NCBI GenBank assembly: GCA_020849795.1
Contig: JADZFR010000024.1
Coordinates: forward strand, 1 to 54,033
Direction of reading: 5' to 3'
Length of the DNA: 54,033 bases
Source: Planctomycetota bacterium
GTDB lineage: Bacteria; Planctomycetota; UBA8742; UBA2392
Shown here piece after piece: positions 8,586 to 16,150 of this stretch. The position numbers and the translations under genes were made by a program. The first letter of the stretch is position 1. Each line of letters begins with the position of its first letter. The notes beneath the pieces were generated by a model, which was given only the letters and a program-made list of their open reading frames with translations, was not told the DNA's origin and ran no database searches.

Positions 8586-9908
8586 ATGGCCAAACACGGC
8601 ACGGACATCAGCAAACGCATCCGCAACATTCCGGCGGGCACCAGCGTCGAATCTTTCCTGATTCACGGGCGCCACTTCACCGAAAAGTGGGACTTCCGCC
8701 ACCACATCATCCCGCCGCAATCCAGCAGCGTGACCTATCGCCTAGATAAAACCGAGCGCGGCTCACGCGGCTTTCAAGAATACGCGTCCGGCAACGCCCA
8801 CAAAAGCAAGCCGATCTACATCTACGACCGCCTCGATGAGCCCACCCGCGGCATGCTTGAAGACGAGCTGGCGGCTTTCGAGGGCGGCGATTTCTGTGTC
8901 GCGTTCAGCACCGGCATGTCGGCAATCGCCGCGGCACTGGGCGTGGTGCTGAATGCCGGCGACGAAGTGGTCGCGCACAAGACACTGTACGGTTGCACCT
9001 ATAGCCTGCTGACCAACTGGTATCCGCGGCTGAACATCGGGCATACCTTTCTGGACATGCGTGACATTGGCGCGCTGCGTTCCGCGATCACAGACAAGAC
9101 GCGCGCGGTCTACTTCGAGTCGCCGGTCAACCCGACGCTTGAGCTGATTGACATCGCGGCGGTGCGCAAAGTGGTCGACGAGGTCAACGCAAAGCGTGAA
9201 CCGGCGCGGCAGGTCTACATCATCGTGGACAACACCTTTGCCACACCGTTCTGCCAGCGGCCCCTTGAGCTTGGCGCCCACGTAGTCGTGCACAGCCTGA
9301 CCAAGAACATCGGCGGTTTCGGCACCGATATGGGCGGCGCCGTGATCGGCCCGCGCGCACTCGAGGGCCAGGTCCTGCTGTACCGCAAAGACTTCGGCGC
9401 CGCGCTGGCGCCAAAGTCGGCATGGCCGATCCTGGTGTACGGGCTGCCGACGCTGCCGCTGCGCCTGCGCCAGCAGATGCACACGGCCTACGAGGTCGCG
9501 CGCTACCTGCAGGGCCACCCCAAGGTCTCGCGCGTCGTGTACCCCGGCCTGGACAACTACCCGCAACTGGCGCTGGCCAAGCAGCAGATGCGCACGCCCG
9601 ACGGCGAGTTCGCGCCCGCCAACATGATTTACTTCGAGACCGCCGAACTCGACGCCAACCAGCCTGAAAACAACATCAAGGTCGTGGACTGGATCGCGCA
9701 GCACGCCTACGCGCTGACACTCGCGGTCAGCTTGGGCCAGTTGCGCACGTTGATCGAAAACCCCGGCGCCATGACTCACGCCGCCGTGCCCCCGGAACAG
9801 CGTATCGAAGGCGGCATTGCGCCCAACGGCATCAGGCTCAGCATCGGTGTCGAGCCCGCAGCCGACATCATCCGCGACCTCGAAGCCGCGCTGGCCCTGG
9901 CGAAATAG
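8586..9908 (+). CDS. Cys/Met-metabolism PLP-dependent lyase or transferase
   Basis: A 440-residue member of the cystathionine gamma-synthase / methionine gamma-lyase family (fold type I PLP enzymes). Visible are SSVTYRL, FSTGMSAI (phosphate-binding turn), the ESPVNPTLE strand, VDNTFATPF and the PLP lysine Lys240 in HSLTKNIGGFG, then SLGQLRTLIENP and GIRLSIGVE. The usual YSRxxNPT stretch is replaced by a longer EYASGN...DRLDEPT segment, so this is a divergent subfamily. Substrates could be methionine, O-acyl-homoserine or cystathionine. The ATG follows AAAGGGACAGCC. It stands alone upstream of OsmC-like and MetE-like genes in the same direction, which hints at sulfur amino-acid metabolism, but no common transcript is shown. 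Confidence 0.85.
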   Translation: MAKHGTDISKRIRNIPAGTSVESFLIHGRHFTEKWDFRHHIIPPQSSSVTYRLDKTERGSRGFQEYASGNAHKSKPIYIYDRLDEPTRGMLEDELAAFEGGDFCVAFSTGMSAIAAALGVVLNAGDEVVAHKTLYGCTYSLLTNWYPRLNIGHTFLDMRDIGALRSAITDKTRAVYFESPVNPTLELIDIAAVRKVVDEVNAKREPARQVYIIVDNTFATPFCQRPLELGAHVVVHSLTKNIGGFGTDMGGAVIGPRALEGQVLLYRKDFGAALAPKSAWPILVYGLPTLPLRLRQQMHTAYEVARYLQGHPKVSRVVYPGLDNYPQLALAKQQMRTPDGEFAPANMIYFETAELDANQPENNIKVVDWIAQHAYALTLAVSLGQLRTLIENPGAMTHAAVPPEQRIEGGIAPNGIRLSIGVEPAADIIRDLEAALALAK

Positions 9909-10186
9909 GAGCAAGCTTCGCGCCGGCGGGCGCTGTGATTTGGCGGATGATGCGGCAGTCCGGGTTTGCGCGGTCGTAATCGCGCCTGGCCAGGCGTCAG
10001 GCAGCAAGACTGCAAACTCGGACGGGCGGCTGCCATTCGCAGGCAGCGCTGCGCACCAGCGCTTGCCGAAACAGTCAGTCGGTCTCTGCAAGCATGATGG
10101 CGGGCGAAGATAGCCTTACCCACCGCGCTCGCGTAAGGTGCCCGCACCGAATGCCACATCCCGGGAAGAATGACGCGGAGGCGTGC

Positions 10187-10633
10187 GTGGAACATACCTG
10201 GCAGGTGCGAGTCAGCGGGCGGCCCGGCGTTGATGCCGACGTGTTTGTGCGCAAGCAGAAGTTCAAGGTCGGCGCGCCGTTGCAGTTCGACGCTGAGTAC
10301 CAGGGCGTCACGTCGCTTGAGCAGTTGCTGGGGGCCTTCGGCGCCGACCTGTGCCAGGGCCTGCTGCAGCGCGCAAGGAAACGCAGGCTCGAGGTGGACT
10401 CCGTCGAGGCCGTGGTGGAGGGGCGCCTCAACAACCCGCTGGTCTACCTGAACGTGGTGGGAGAATCCGGACATCCCGGTCTTGAATGCTTGACAGCGCG
10501 CGTGTACGTCAGCACTCTGCACACCGATGCGGAGTTGCAGCCCGCCTGGGAGGAGACATTGAAACTCTCCCCCCTGGTCAACACGCTGCGACACTGCGTC
10601 AAGATGGAACTTTCATTCAAACCGGCCCTCTGA
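10187..10633 (+). CDS. OsmC-like protein
   Basis: A 148-residue protein starting at a GTG with GGAG six bases before it. The pattern KFKVGAPLQFD, then a helix LEQLLGAFGADLCQGLLQ with the single typical Cys, two beta strands (VEAVVEGRL, TARVYVSTLH) and the closing segment SPLVNTLRHCVKMELSF is that of OsmC/Ohr proteins, including the second conserved Cys near the C-terminus (HCVKM). Ohr/OsmC proteins reduce organic peroxides with a cysteine pair; other members have unknown thiol roles. No signal peptide is seen. It lies between the Cys/Met PLP enzyme and the PhnD-like operon, with about 300 bases on each side. Confidence 0.7.
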   Translation: MEHTWQVRVSGRPGVDADVFVRKQKFKVGAPLQFDAEYQGVTSLEQLLGAFGADLCQGLLQRARKRRLEVDSVEAVVEGRLNNPLVYLNVVGESGHPGLECLTARVYVSTLHTDAELQPAWEETLKLSPLVNTLRHCVKMELSFKPAL

Positions 10634-10934
10634 TAAGCATTGGGCCGGTGCGAAGTCACGGCCGGGGGCGCCCGGGCACTGAACGCCCTCGAACCGTATT
10701 GCGGCGGCTCTTTCCGGTGAGCCCGCTTGGCGGTCTTGCCGCGGAGAGTTGGCCATGCCAATGCGCTGATGAGTCCAGATGTCGCAGCGCGGGGTTCCCG
10801 CGCCGCATCCCGCTCACCCGCCGACCGCCGCAGTGCCCGCGCTGGCCTGAACCCCATTTTTCAGAACGCTTTCCACGTACGGCGTCCCGCAAGGGGCGCC
10901 GCTTACATGAGTCCTGACCTGCAAGGAGCTGCCC
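10634..10934. other. 301-base stretch without a recognisable gene
   Basis: No convincing reading frame with a ribosome binding site, RNA gene or riboswitch core was found. The sequence is G+C-rich with short inverted segments (GGGGCGCC near 10896 among them). It should hold the promoter of the PhnD-like operon. The operon's own ribosome binding site, AAGGAG, lies at its end (10923-10928). Confidence 0.5.
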
Positions 10935-11759
10935 ATGAACAAGCCGATCCTGGTCGGCGCGGTGCTGTATGAACCCAAGGTCTCGGTGATCTGGGACATC
11001 ATCCGCGACTTCTTCGAGTCCAACGGCTGCTCGATGGACGTGGTGTTCTACACCAACTACGAACTGCAGGTTGACGCCCTGCTGAAGAGCCACATCGACA
11101 TTGCCTGGAACTCGCCGCTGGCCTGGATTGACGCCCAGCGCCGCTCCGGCGGCAAGTGCCGCGCCATCGCCATGCGCGACACCGACCGCGACCGTGTCTC
11201 GCACCTGGTGGTGGCCGCCAACTCCGGCATCCATGCGATCACCGACCTGAAGGGGAAAACCGTGGCCGTCGGCGCCAAGGACTCGCCCCAGGCGCGGCTG
11301 ATCCCGCTGGGGCTGATCCAGCGCCAGGGGCTGATCCCCGACAAAGACTTTACCGTGCGCCGTTTCGACGTGCTGGTCGGCAAGCACGGCGATCACATCG
11401 GTGGCGAACTCGACGCCTTCAAGTGCCTGCAAGGCGGCAATGCGCAGGCCTGCGCCATGCTGGACATGAACTGGGAACGCTGGAGCAGCGACGGGACCAT
11501 CGACCCCGGCCGCTTCAGAATCCTCGCCACCACTGACCACTTCGACCACTGCGTGTTCACCGTGCGCACGGACTTCGACCTCGCCCGTGAAACGCAGTGG
11601 CTCAAGGTCCTGTTCAGCATGTCCTACGACAACCCCAGGCACCGCGAAATGATGGACATGGAAGGCCTGAAGAAGTGGGAGCCCGGCCGCACCACCGGCT
11701 TCGGCCCCCTCAGCGAAGCCGTGCAGAAGCTGCACTACTTCGAAGGGGTCGGCGGATGA
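10935..11759 (+). CDS. PhnD/SsuA-like periplasmic-binding-fold protein without signal peptide
   Basis: A 274-residue protein with the type-2 periplasmic binding fold of phosphonate/phosphite binding proteins: VGAVLYEPKV at the start, VDALLKSHIDIAWNSPLAW, DLKGKTVAVGAKDSPQA (hinge and ligand loop) and YDNPRHREMMDMEGLKKWEPG near the end. Unlike transport-linked members it has no signal peptide or lipobox, and no ABC permease or ATPase is nearby, so it probably acts in the cytosol as a ligand-binding or enzymatic subunit. AAGGAG lies six bases before the ATG. Its stop overlaps the start of the MetE-like gene (ATGA at 11756), indicating translational coupling and a shared job with the methyltransferase and flavoprotein. 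Confidence 0.8.
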   Translation: MNKPILVGAVLYEPKVSVIWDIIRDFFESNGCSMDVVFYTNYELQVDALLKSHIDIAWNSPLAWIDAQRRSGGKCRAIAMRDTDRDRVSHLVVAANSGIHAITDLKGKTVAVGAKDSPQARLIPLGLIQRQGLIPDKDFTVRRFDVLVGKHGDHIGGELDAFKCLQGGNAQACAMLDMNWERWSSDGTIDPGRFRILATTDHFDHCVFTVRTDFDLARETQWLKVLFSMSYDNPRHREMMDMEGLKKWEPGRTTGFGPLSEAVQKLHYFEGVGG

Positions 11760-12919
11760 GCAGCTTTCCGCTTTTCCCCGTCAGCATGGTGGGCTCGTGG
11801 CCGCGGCCGCAGGCGCTGCTGCGCGCCCAGAAGCTCAAGCGTGCCGGCAAGCTCGATCCTGCCGAGTTCGAGAAGCAGGCCGATGCGGCCGTGCTGGAGG
11901 TGCTGGCGGCCCAGCAGCGCGCGGGTGTGGACGTGGTGACCGACGGCGAGCAGCGCCGCGACAACTTCTACTCGTTCGTGGCCGAAAAGCTGGCGGGCAT
12001 CCAGATCATGACCCTGGCCGAGCTGATCGACGTGATCGAAGACAAAGAGGCCTTCGAGAGAATCCTGCAGACGCTGGACGTGCCGGCCTACTCACTCAGC
12101 AACCCCACTTGTGTAGGCCGCATCGAGCGCCGCGCGCCGCTGGCGGTGGACGAACTGCGCTTCCTGAAGCAGCACACAGACAAGCCGGTGAAGATCCCGC
12201 TGCCGGGCCCCTACCTGCTGACGCGCGCGATGTTCGTGAAGGAAGTGACCCGCAAGGTCTACCCCAGCAAGGAGGCGCTGTCCGTTGACGTAGTGCGCAT
12301 CCTGCGCGCGGAAGTCGAAGACCTGCTGCGGCAGGGCGCCGACTTCATCCAGTTCGATGAGCCCGTCCTCACGGAAGTGGCGTTCAGTTCAGGCCAGACG
12401 CGCACCTTCATGTGCGCGTCGCTGGCCGCGGGCGGCGACCCTGCCGAAGAGCTTGAGTTCGCGGTCAGTCTGATGAACCGGGTGCTGGAAGGTTTTGACG
12501 AGGCTTACACCGGCCTGCACATCTGCCGCGGCAACTGGAGCCAGGATGAAACGACCCTGCTGCGCGGCAACTACGCGCCGCTCAAGCCATATCTGGAGCG
12601 CTTGAAGGTCAAGCAGCTCGTGCTCGAGTACGCCACCGAGCGCGCCGGCGACGTGATGAGCTTCGCGGAAGAGTCACTGGGCCTTGGTGTGGTCAATCCG
12701 CGCACCGAGCACACCGAGACGCCCGAAGAGGTCATCGCGCAGGTCGAGAAGGCCCTCGAGTTCTATCGCCCGCAGCAGCTCTGGCTCAACCCGGACTGTG
12801 GCTTCGGCACTTTCAGCAACAGCCCGGTAAATACCGCGCCACTGGCCGAGGCCAAGATGAAGGCCATCGGCGACGCGGCCGTAACTCTTCGCAAACGATT
12901 CCCTACCAAACAGGAGTAA
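11756..12919 (+). CDS. Core MetE-like cobalamin-independent methyltransferase
   Basis: A 387-residue protein matching the C-terminal catalytic barrel of cobalamin-independent methionine synthase and lacking the N-terminal duplicated half. Zinc ligands are all visible: His255 and Cys257 in LHICRGNW, Glu291 in VLEYATE and Cys348 in NPDCGFGTF. Also seen are MVGSWPRPQ at the start, DGEQRRDNF, and FIQFDEP. Short MetE relatives transfer methyl groups to thiols, or take them from methylcobalamin or other donors. A methyl donor other than methyltetrahydrofolate-polyglutamate is plausible here. It starts inside the stop of the PhnD-like gene and is followed after four bases by the flavoprotein gene. 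The true acceptor may be homocysteine or another thiol. Confidence 0.85.
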   Translation: MSSFPLFPVSMVGSWPRPQALLRAQKLKRAGKLDPAEFEKQADAAVLEVLAAQQRAGVDVVTDGEQRRDNFYSFVAEKLAGIQIMTLAELIDVIEDKEAFERILQTLDVPAYSLSNPTCVGRIERRAPLAVDELRFLKQHTDKPVKIPLPGPYLLTRAMFVKEVTRKVYPSKEALSVDVVRILRAEVEDLLRQGADFIQFDEPVLTEVAFSSGQTRTFMCASLAAGGDPAEELEFAVSLMNRVLEGFDEAYTGLHICRGNWSQDETTLLRGNYAPLKPYLERLKVKQLVLEYATERAGDVMSFAEESLGLGVVNPRTEHTETPEEVIAQVEKALEFYRPQQLWLNPDCGFGTFSNSPVNTAPLAEAKMKAIGDAAVTLRKRFPTKQE

Positions 12920-12923
12920 CACA

Positions 12924-14075
12924 ATGGCAAACCCATGGAAGCTGGACGCAGCCGGACAGGCCCTGCTGGAAAAGGCCGACACCATCGCGCGCGAGGTGAT
13001 CGCGCCCGCGGCCAAAGAGCTGGACGAAAAGGCGCAGTTCCCGAAGGCAGCCTTCAAGGCCATGCGCGAAGCCGGGTTGCTGAAGCTGGTCAGCGCAAAG
13101 GAAGTCGGCGGCCACGGCCAGGGCCTGCGCGCCGCGGTTGCAGTCTGTGAACGCTATGCACGCGACTGTGCCTCGACGGCGATGGTCACCAAAATGCACC
13201 ACTGCGGTACGGCCGTGATCGAGGCCCACGGCATCCCTGCGCTACGCAAGGCGATCAGCGAACAGGGCAAGGTCACCACGCTCGCCTTTAGTGAGTACGG
13301 CTCGCGCAGCCACTTCTGGGTCGCCACCAGCAGCGCCACCAGGGCCGGCGACAAAGTGAAGCTGACGGCAGCGAAGCAGCTGATCACCTCGGCGGGCGAG
13401 TGCGACATCTACGTGTGGTCGAGCAAGCCGGCGGCGGCGGAGGGGCTCAGCAGCATCTGGGCGGTGCCGGTAAACGCGCCCGGCCTGAAGATCAACCAGA
13501 GCTACGGGGGGTTGGGCCTGCGCGGCAACGCATCGTCGCCGATCAACGCCAACGACGTGGAAATTCCCGCCAACTGGGCCTTGGGCGAAGACGGCAAAGG
13601 CTTCGACATCATGATGGGCATCGTGATGCCCTGGTTCAGCCTGCAGAACTGCGCAGTGTCGGTGGGCATGATGGAGGGCGCTCTGGCCCGCACCATCAAG
13701 CACGTCACCAACGGCAAGTTCGCCTACAACCAGACCGTGATCGCCGACCTGCCCCAGGTGCGCGGCTGGCTGGCGCGCGCCCGCTGCAAGATCGACATGG
13801 TGCGCGCGCACCTGCTGGACTCGCTGGACGCCATCGAGCAGGGCCGCGAAGACGCCACCTTGCGCGTGTTGCAGTCCAAGGTGATCGGCGCTGAGACATC
13901 GCTGGAAGTGCATGACCTGTGCATGCGCGTCAACGGCGGCGCGGGGTACCGCAAAGACAACGAGGTTGAGCGCTTCTTCAGGGACAGCCGCGCGGCCTCA
14001 GTGATGGCGCCGGTTTCCGACGCCCTCTATGAGTTCATCGGCAGAGCCGTGTGCGGGATGCCGGTGTTCGGCTAG
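12924..14075 (+). CDS. Acyl-CoA-dehydrogenase-fold flavoprotein
   Basis: A 383-residue protein with the acyl-CoA dehydrogenase fold: N-terminal helices (residues 1-110), the FAD-binding beta domain with TTLAFSEYGS and LGLRGNASSPI, and a C-terminal helical domain ending GGAGYRKDNEVERFFRDSRAA. The usual GTNE/GTSE turn is replaced by APVSDAL, as in subgroups that include flavin-dependent monooxygenases and non-CoA enzymes, so dehydrogenation of an acyl-CoA should not be assumed. AGGAG precedes the ATG. It is the third gene of the PhnD-MetE operon and is followed by a strong hairpin. A joint role in breaking down or building a methylated sulfur, phosphorus or nitrogen compound is an inference from the neighbours. 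Confidence 0.8.
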   Translation: MANPWKLDAAGQALLEKADTIAREVIAPAAKELDEKAQFPKAAFKAMREAGLLKLVSAKEVGGHGQGLRAAVAVCERYARDCASTAMVTKMHHCGTAVIEAHGIPALRKAISEQGKVTTLAFSEYGSRSHFWVATSSATRAGDKVKLTAAKQLITSAGECDIYVWSSKPAAAEGLSSIWAVPVNAPGLKINQSYGGLGLRGNASSPINANDVEIPANWALGEDGKGFDIMMGIVMPWFSLQNCAVSVGMMEGALARTIKHVTNGKFAYNQTVIADLPQVRGWLARARCKIDMVRAHLLDSLDAIEQGREDATLRVLQSKVIGAETSLEVHDLCMRVNGGAGYRKDNEVERFFRDSRAASVMAPVSDALYEFIGRAVCGMPVFG

Positions 14076-14081
14076 AGAGAT

Positions 14082-14113
14082 GGAAGGGGGCCGGATCACC
14101 GGCCCCCTCTTCC
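14082..14113 (+). terminator. Strong hairpin ending the flavoprotein operon
   Basis: GGAAGGGGGCCGG (14082-14094) pairs with CCGGCCCCCTCTTCC (14099-14113) around an ATCA loop. There is no proper T tract, so it may act as an mRNA-stabilising or factor-dependent end as much as an intrinsic terminator. Confidence 0.6.
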
Positions 14114-14234
14114 AATGCTGAAGGTGTACGTGAGCCGGGCGCTGAGCAACGAGTTGTTGGGGCTGGTGGAAGTCGCCAACGGCGAGTGAAGTGCGCAAGC
14201 GTAGAGCCGGCGGCGCACAATGAACGAACCTGGT

Positions 14235-14684
14235 TCAGGCGCGCACGACGCGCTTCAGCATCAGGTTCGTGTACCCGATCGGCTCGGCGTCGGCGGGCAG
14301 TTCTTTCTTCCAGTACGACGTGAGCATCAAGCCGCCGTCCTGCTCAACCAGGCTGACGACCACGCGGTTGCCCATCACGTTGACGCCTTCGATGGCCCCG
14401 GCATCCGGGTCTTCGGGCGTGTGCCGCATGATGATGCTGCCGTGGATCGTGCTGCTGACCGCCATGCGCAACTCGCCGTCCGGGTCAACAGCCGACAGCC
14501 CAATCACGCCGTGCACCAGCGCGCCCGTTTCGGCGTGCTGGCTTTGAATCTCGAACTCAAGCACCGCGTCGGCAAGCCGCGGCCGAATCACCATGCGCGT
14601 CGTGACCGGCACGCCCTTGAGCGTTTCGCCCTTGCCGGTCCATTCGCCGATCCACGCTGAAAACGGCTTCAACTTGTTGAGCAT
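14235..14684 (-). CDS. DUF1579-like small cytosolic protein
   Basis: A 149-residue protein with the pattern of lipocalin-like DUF1579/heme-binding-like families: FSAWIGEWTGKG at the start, alternating beta strands (TTRMVIRPRL, VLEFEIQSQ, LRMAVSST, VVVSLVEQ), and a C-terminal TNLMLKRVVRA. No signal peptide is seen. The start at 14684 has GAAGG nine bases upstream and lies downstream of a good promoter (-35 TTGGTT, -10 TATAAG). A longer in-frame start (14738) would begin upstream of the probable transcription start. Its function is unknown. It diverges from the DUF4139-like array. Confidence 0.65.
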   Translation of the reverse strand: MLNKLKPFSAWIGEWTGKGETLKGVPVTTRMVIRPRLADAVLEFEIQSQHAETGALVHGVIGLSAVDPDGELRMAVSSTIHGSIIMRHTPEDPDAGAIEGVNVMGNRVVVSLVEQDGGLMLTSYWKKELPADAEPIGYTNLMLKRVVRA

Positions 14685-14717
14685 TGGCGGGCCTTCGAGA
14701 CTGGTGACAAAAGTCCA

Positions 14718-14746
14718 CTTATACAGGAGCCATCGCATCTAACCAA
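14718..14746 (-). promoter_or_regulatory. Sigma-70-type promoter for the DUF1579-like gene
   Basis: Read leftwards, TTGGTT (14746-14741) and TATAAG (14723-14718) are separated by 17 bases, close to the sigma-70 optimum. They lie 30-60 bases before the chosen start codon. Confidence 0.5.
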
Positions 14747-14828
14747 ACGGTTGCCGGGCAAAGTTTCATGGAACTGGCGATGCGAAGTGTGCGTCCCAAC
14801 GCCGGTGTTTTCAGCAAGGAGCTTTCGC

Positions 14829-16106
14829 ATGCGTTGGCCGATCCCCGCAATCCTGCTCGCTGCGCTGTTCGTATCAGCGCCGCTAAGCGCCAAAGAAGAA
14901 CTGGTGACGCTGCCCAAGCGCGACACGGTTCAGCTCACGATCTACAACTCGGTGGACCTGACGCTCGTGCGCGAAACGCGCGAGCTGACATTTAAGAAGG
15001 GCAACAACCGGCTGCAGTTTTCGTGGGCCAACACGCTGATTGACCCTACCAGCGTTGAGTTCCGCGCGCTGACACAACCTGACAAACTCGAGGTGCTGGA
15101 CACCAGCTACCCGGCGGAATCACACCAGATGCTGATCTGGACGATCAGCGCCGAAGAAGCCGTCAGCGCAAAAGTCGAAATCAGCTACTTCACCAGCGGC
15201 ATCAGCTGGAGCGCCGAGTACCACGGCATGCTCGCCAACGACGAAGCCAGCATGACGCTGACCGCCTACGTGACGGTTCACAACCGCTCGGGCGAAGACT
15301 ACGAAAACGCCAGCGTGCGGCTTGTCGTGGGCAGCATTCACATTGTCGAAGAAATTGCCCGCCTGGCCGGCGGCGCATCCGCCCAGCAGAAAGGCGACGC
15401 CCAACGCGGCATGCGCGAAGCCGCCAAGTCTGCCGACGGCAAGAAAGACATCGTCAAGGAAGGCCTGAGCGAATACTACATCTACACCGTCGAGGGCCAG
15501 GAAACCGTGCCCAACCAGTGGGCCAAGCGCCTCGAGAGCTTTGTGCAGGCCGGTGTGCCGGTGCGCACGGTCTACACTTATGACGCGCAGAAGTACGGCG
15601 CGGTGCTGACCAAGCTGCTCACGTTCAAGAACGATGAAGCACACAAACTGGGCAAAGAGCCGCTGCCTTCGGGCGTGGTGCGGCTGTACCGGCAGTTCGC
15701 GGACAACCGCCTGGGTTATGTGGGCGCGGTGGCCACGGACTACATTGCCAAGAAAGACGAGATCAAGGTCAACGCCGGCCCCGACCAGGAAGTATCGCTC
15801 AAACACACGCGCCGGACGTTGAAGAAGGACAACCTCACGTTCTCGTGGTCCGGCAACCGGCAGTACCTGGCGGGCTGGGACACGCTTGAGACCTTTCACC
15901 TTGAGGTTCGCAACTTTCGCAGCCGCCCCTACGAGTTCGAGATCAACCTGACGTTCAACGGCGACTTCACCTTCACCAGCGAAGTGGCGTCGACCAAGAT
16001 CGACTACCGCACACAGCGCTTCAACCTGGTGATTCCGGCGGGCGCCAAGCAGGAGCTTACGTACTCGGTGCGCACGCGCTTTGGTACCAACGTCAAGAAC
16101 AAGTAA
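14829..16106 (+). CDS. Exported DUF4139-like protein, paralogue 1
   Basis: A 425-residue protein with a Sec signal peptide (MRW, hydrophobic core, cleavage near LSA-K at residue 20). The mature part begins EELVTLPKRD and carries the family signature LTIYNSVDLTLVRETREL, RLQFSWANTLIDPTSVEF, then FTSGISWSAEYHG, VTVHNRSGEDYENASVRL and LSEYYIYTVEGQETVP. This matches the beta-sandwich DUF4139 family, exported proteins of unknown role (relatives are called mucoidy inhibitor A). AAGGAG precedes the ATG. It is the first of four tandem, same-strand paralogues. About a dozen residues distinguish the central linker (about 185-215), which varies among the copies. Confidence 0.8.
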   Translation: MRWPIPAILLAALFVSAPLSAKEELVTLPKRDTVQLTIYNSVDLTLVRETRELTFKKGNNRLQFSWANTLIDPTSVEFRALTQPDKLEVLDTSYPAESHQMLIWTISAEEAVSAKVEISYFTSGISWSAEYHGMLANDEASMTLTAYVTVHNRSGEDYENASVRLVVGSIHIVEEIARLAGGASAQQKGDAQRGMREAAKSADGKKDIVKEGLSEYYIYTVEGQETVPNQWAKRLESFVQAGVPVRTVYTYDAQKYGAVLTKLLTFKNDEAHKLGKEPLPSGVVRLYRQFADNRLGYVGAVATDYIAKKDEIKVNAGPDQEVSLKHTRRTLKKDNLTFSWSGNRQYLAGWDTLETFHLEVRNFRSRPYEFEINLTFNGDFTFTSEVASTKIDYRTQRFNLVIPAGAKQELTYSVRTRFGTNVKNK

Positions 16107-16112
16107 CGATCC

Positions 16113-16134
16113 GCCCGGCCAAGCAGGGCCGGGC
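16113..16134 (+). other. Intercistronic hairpin
   Basis: GCCCGGCC (16113-16120) pairs with GGCCGGGC (16127-16134) between paralogues 1 and 2, just before the ribosome binding site of the latter. With no T tract it is more likely an mRNA-stability or differential-expression element than a terminator. Confidence 0.5.
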
Positions 16135-16150
16135 CCACAGGAGATGTGCC

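Noticed and set aside
8763..10091. 442-codon leftward frame opposite the Cys/Met PLP gene
   Set aside because: Antisense shadow of a well-supported enzyme; Arg/His/Val-rich with no recognisable domain.
10634..10934. Riboswitch (SAM or cobalamin) upstream of the MetE-like operon
   Set aside because: No conserved SAM or B12-box core was recognised by eye; a covariance search would be decisive.
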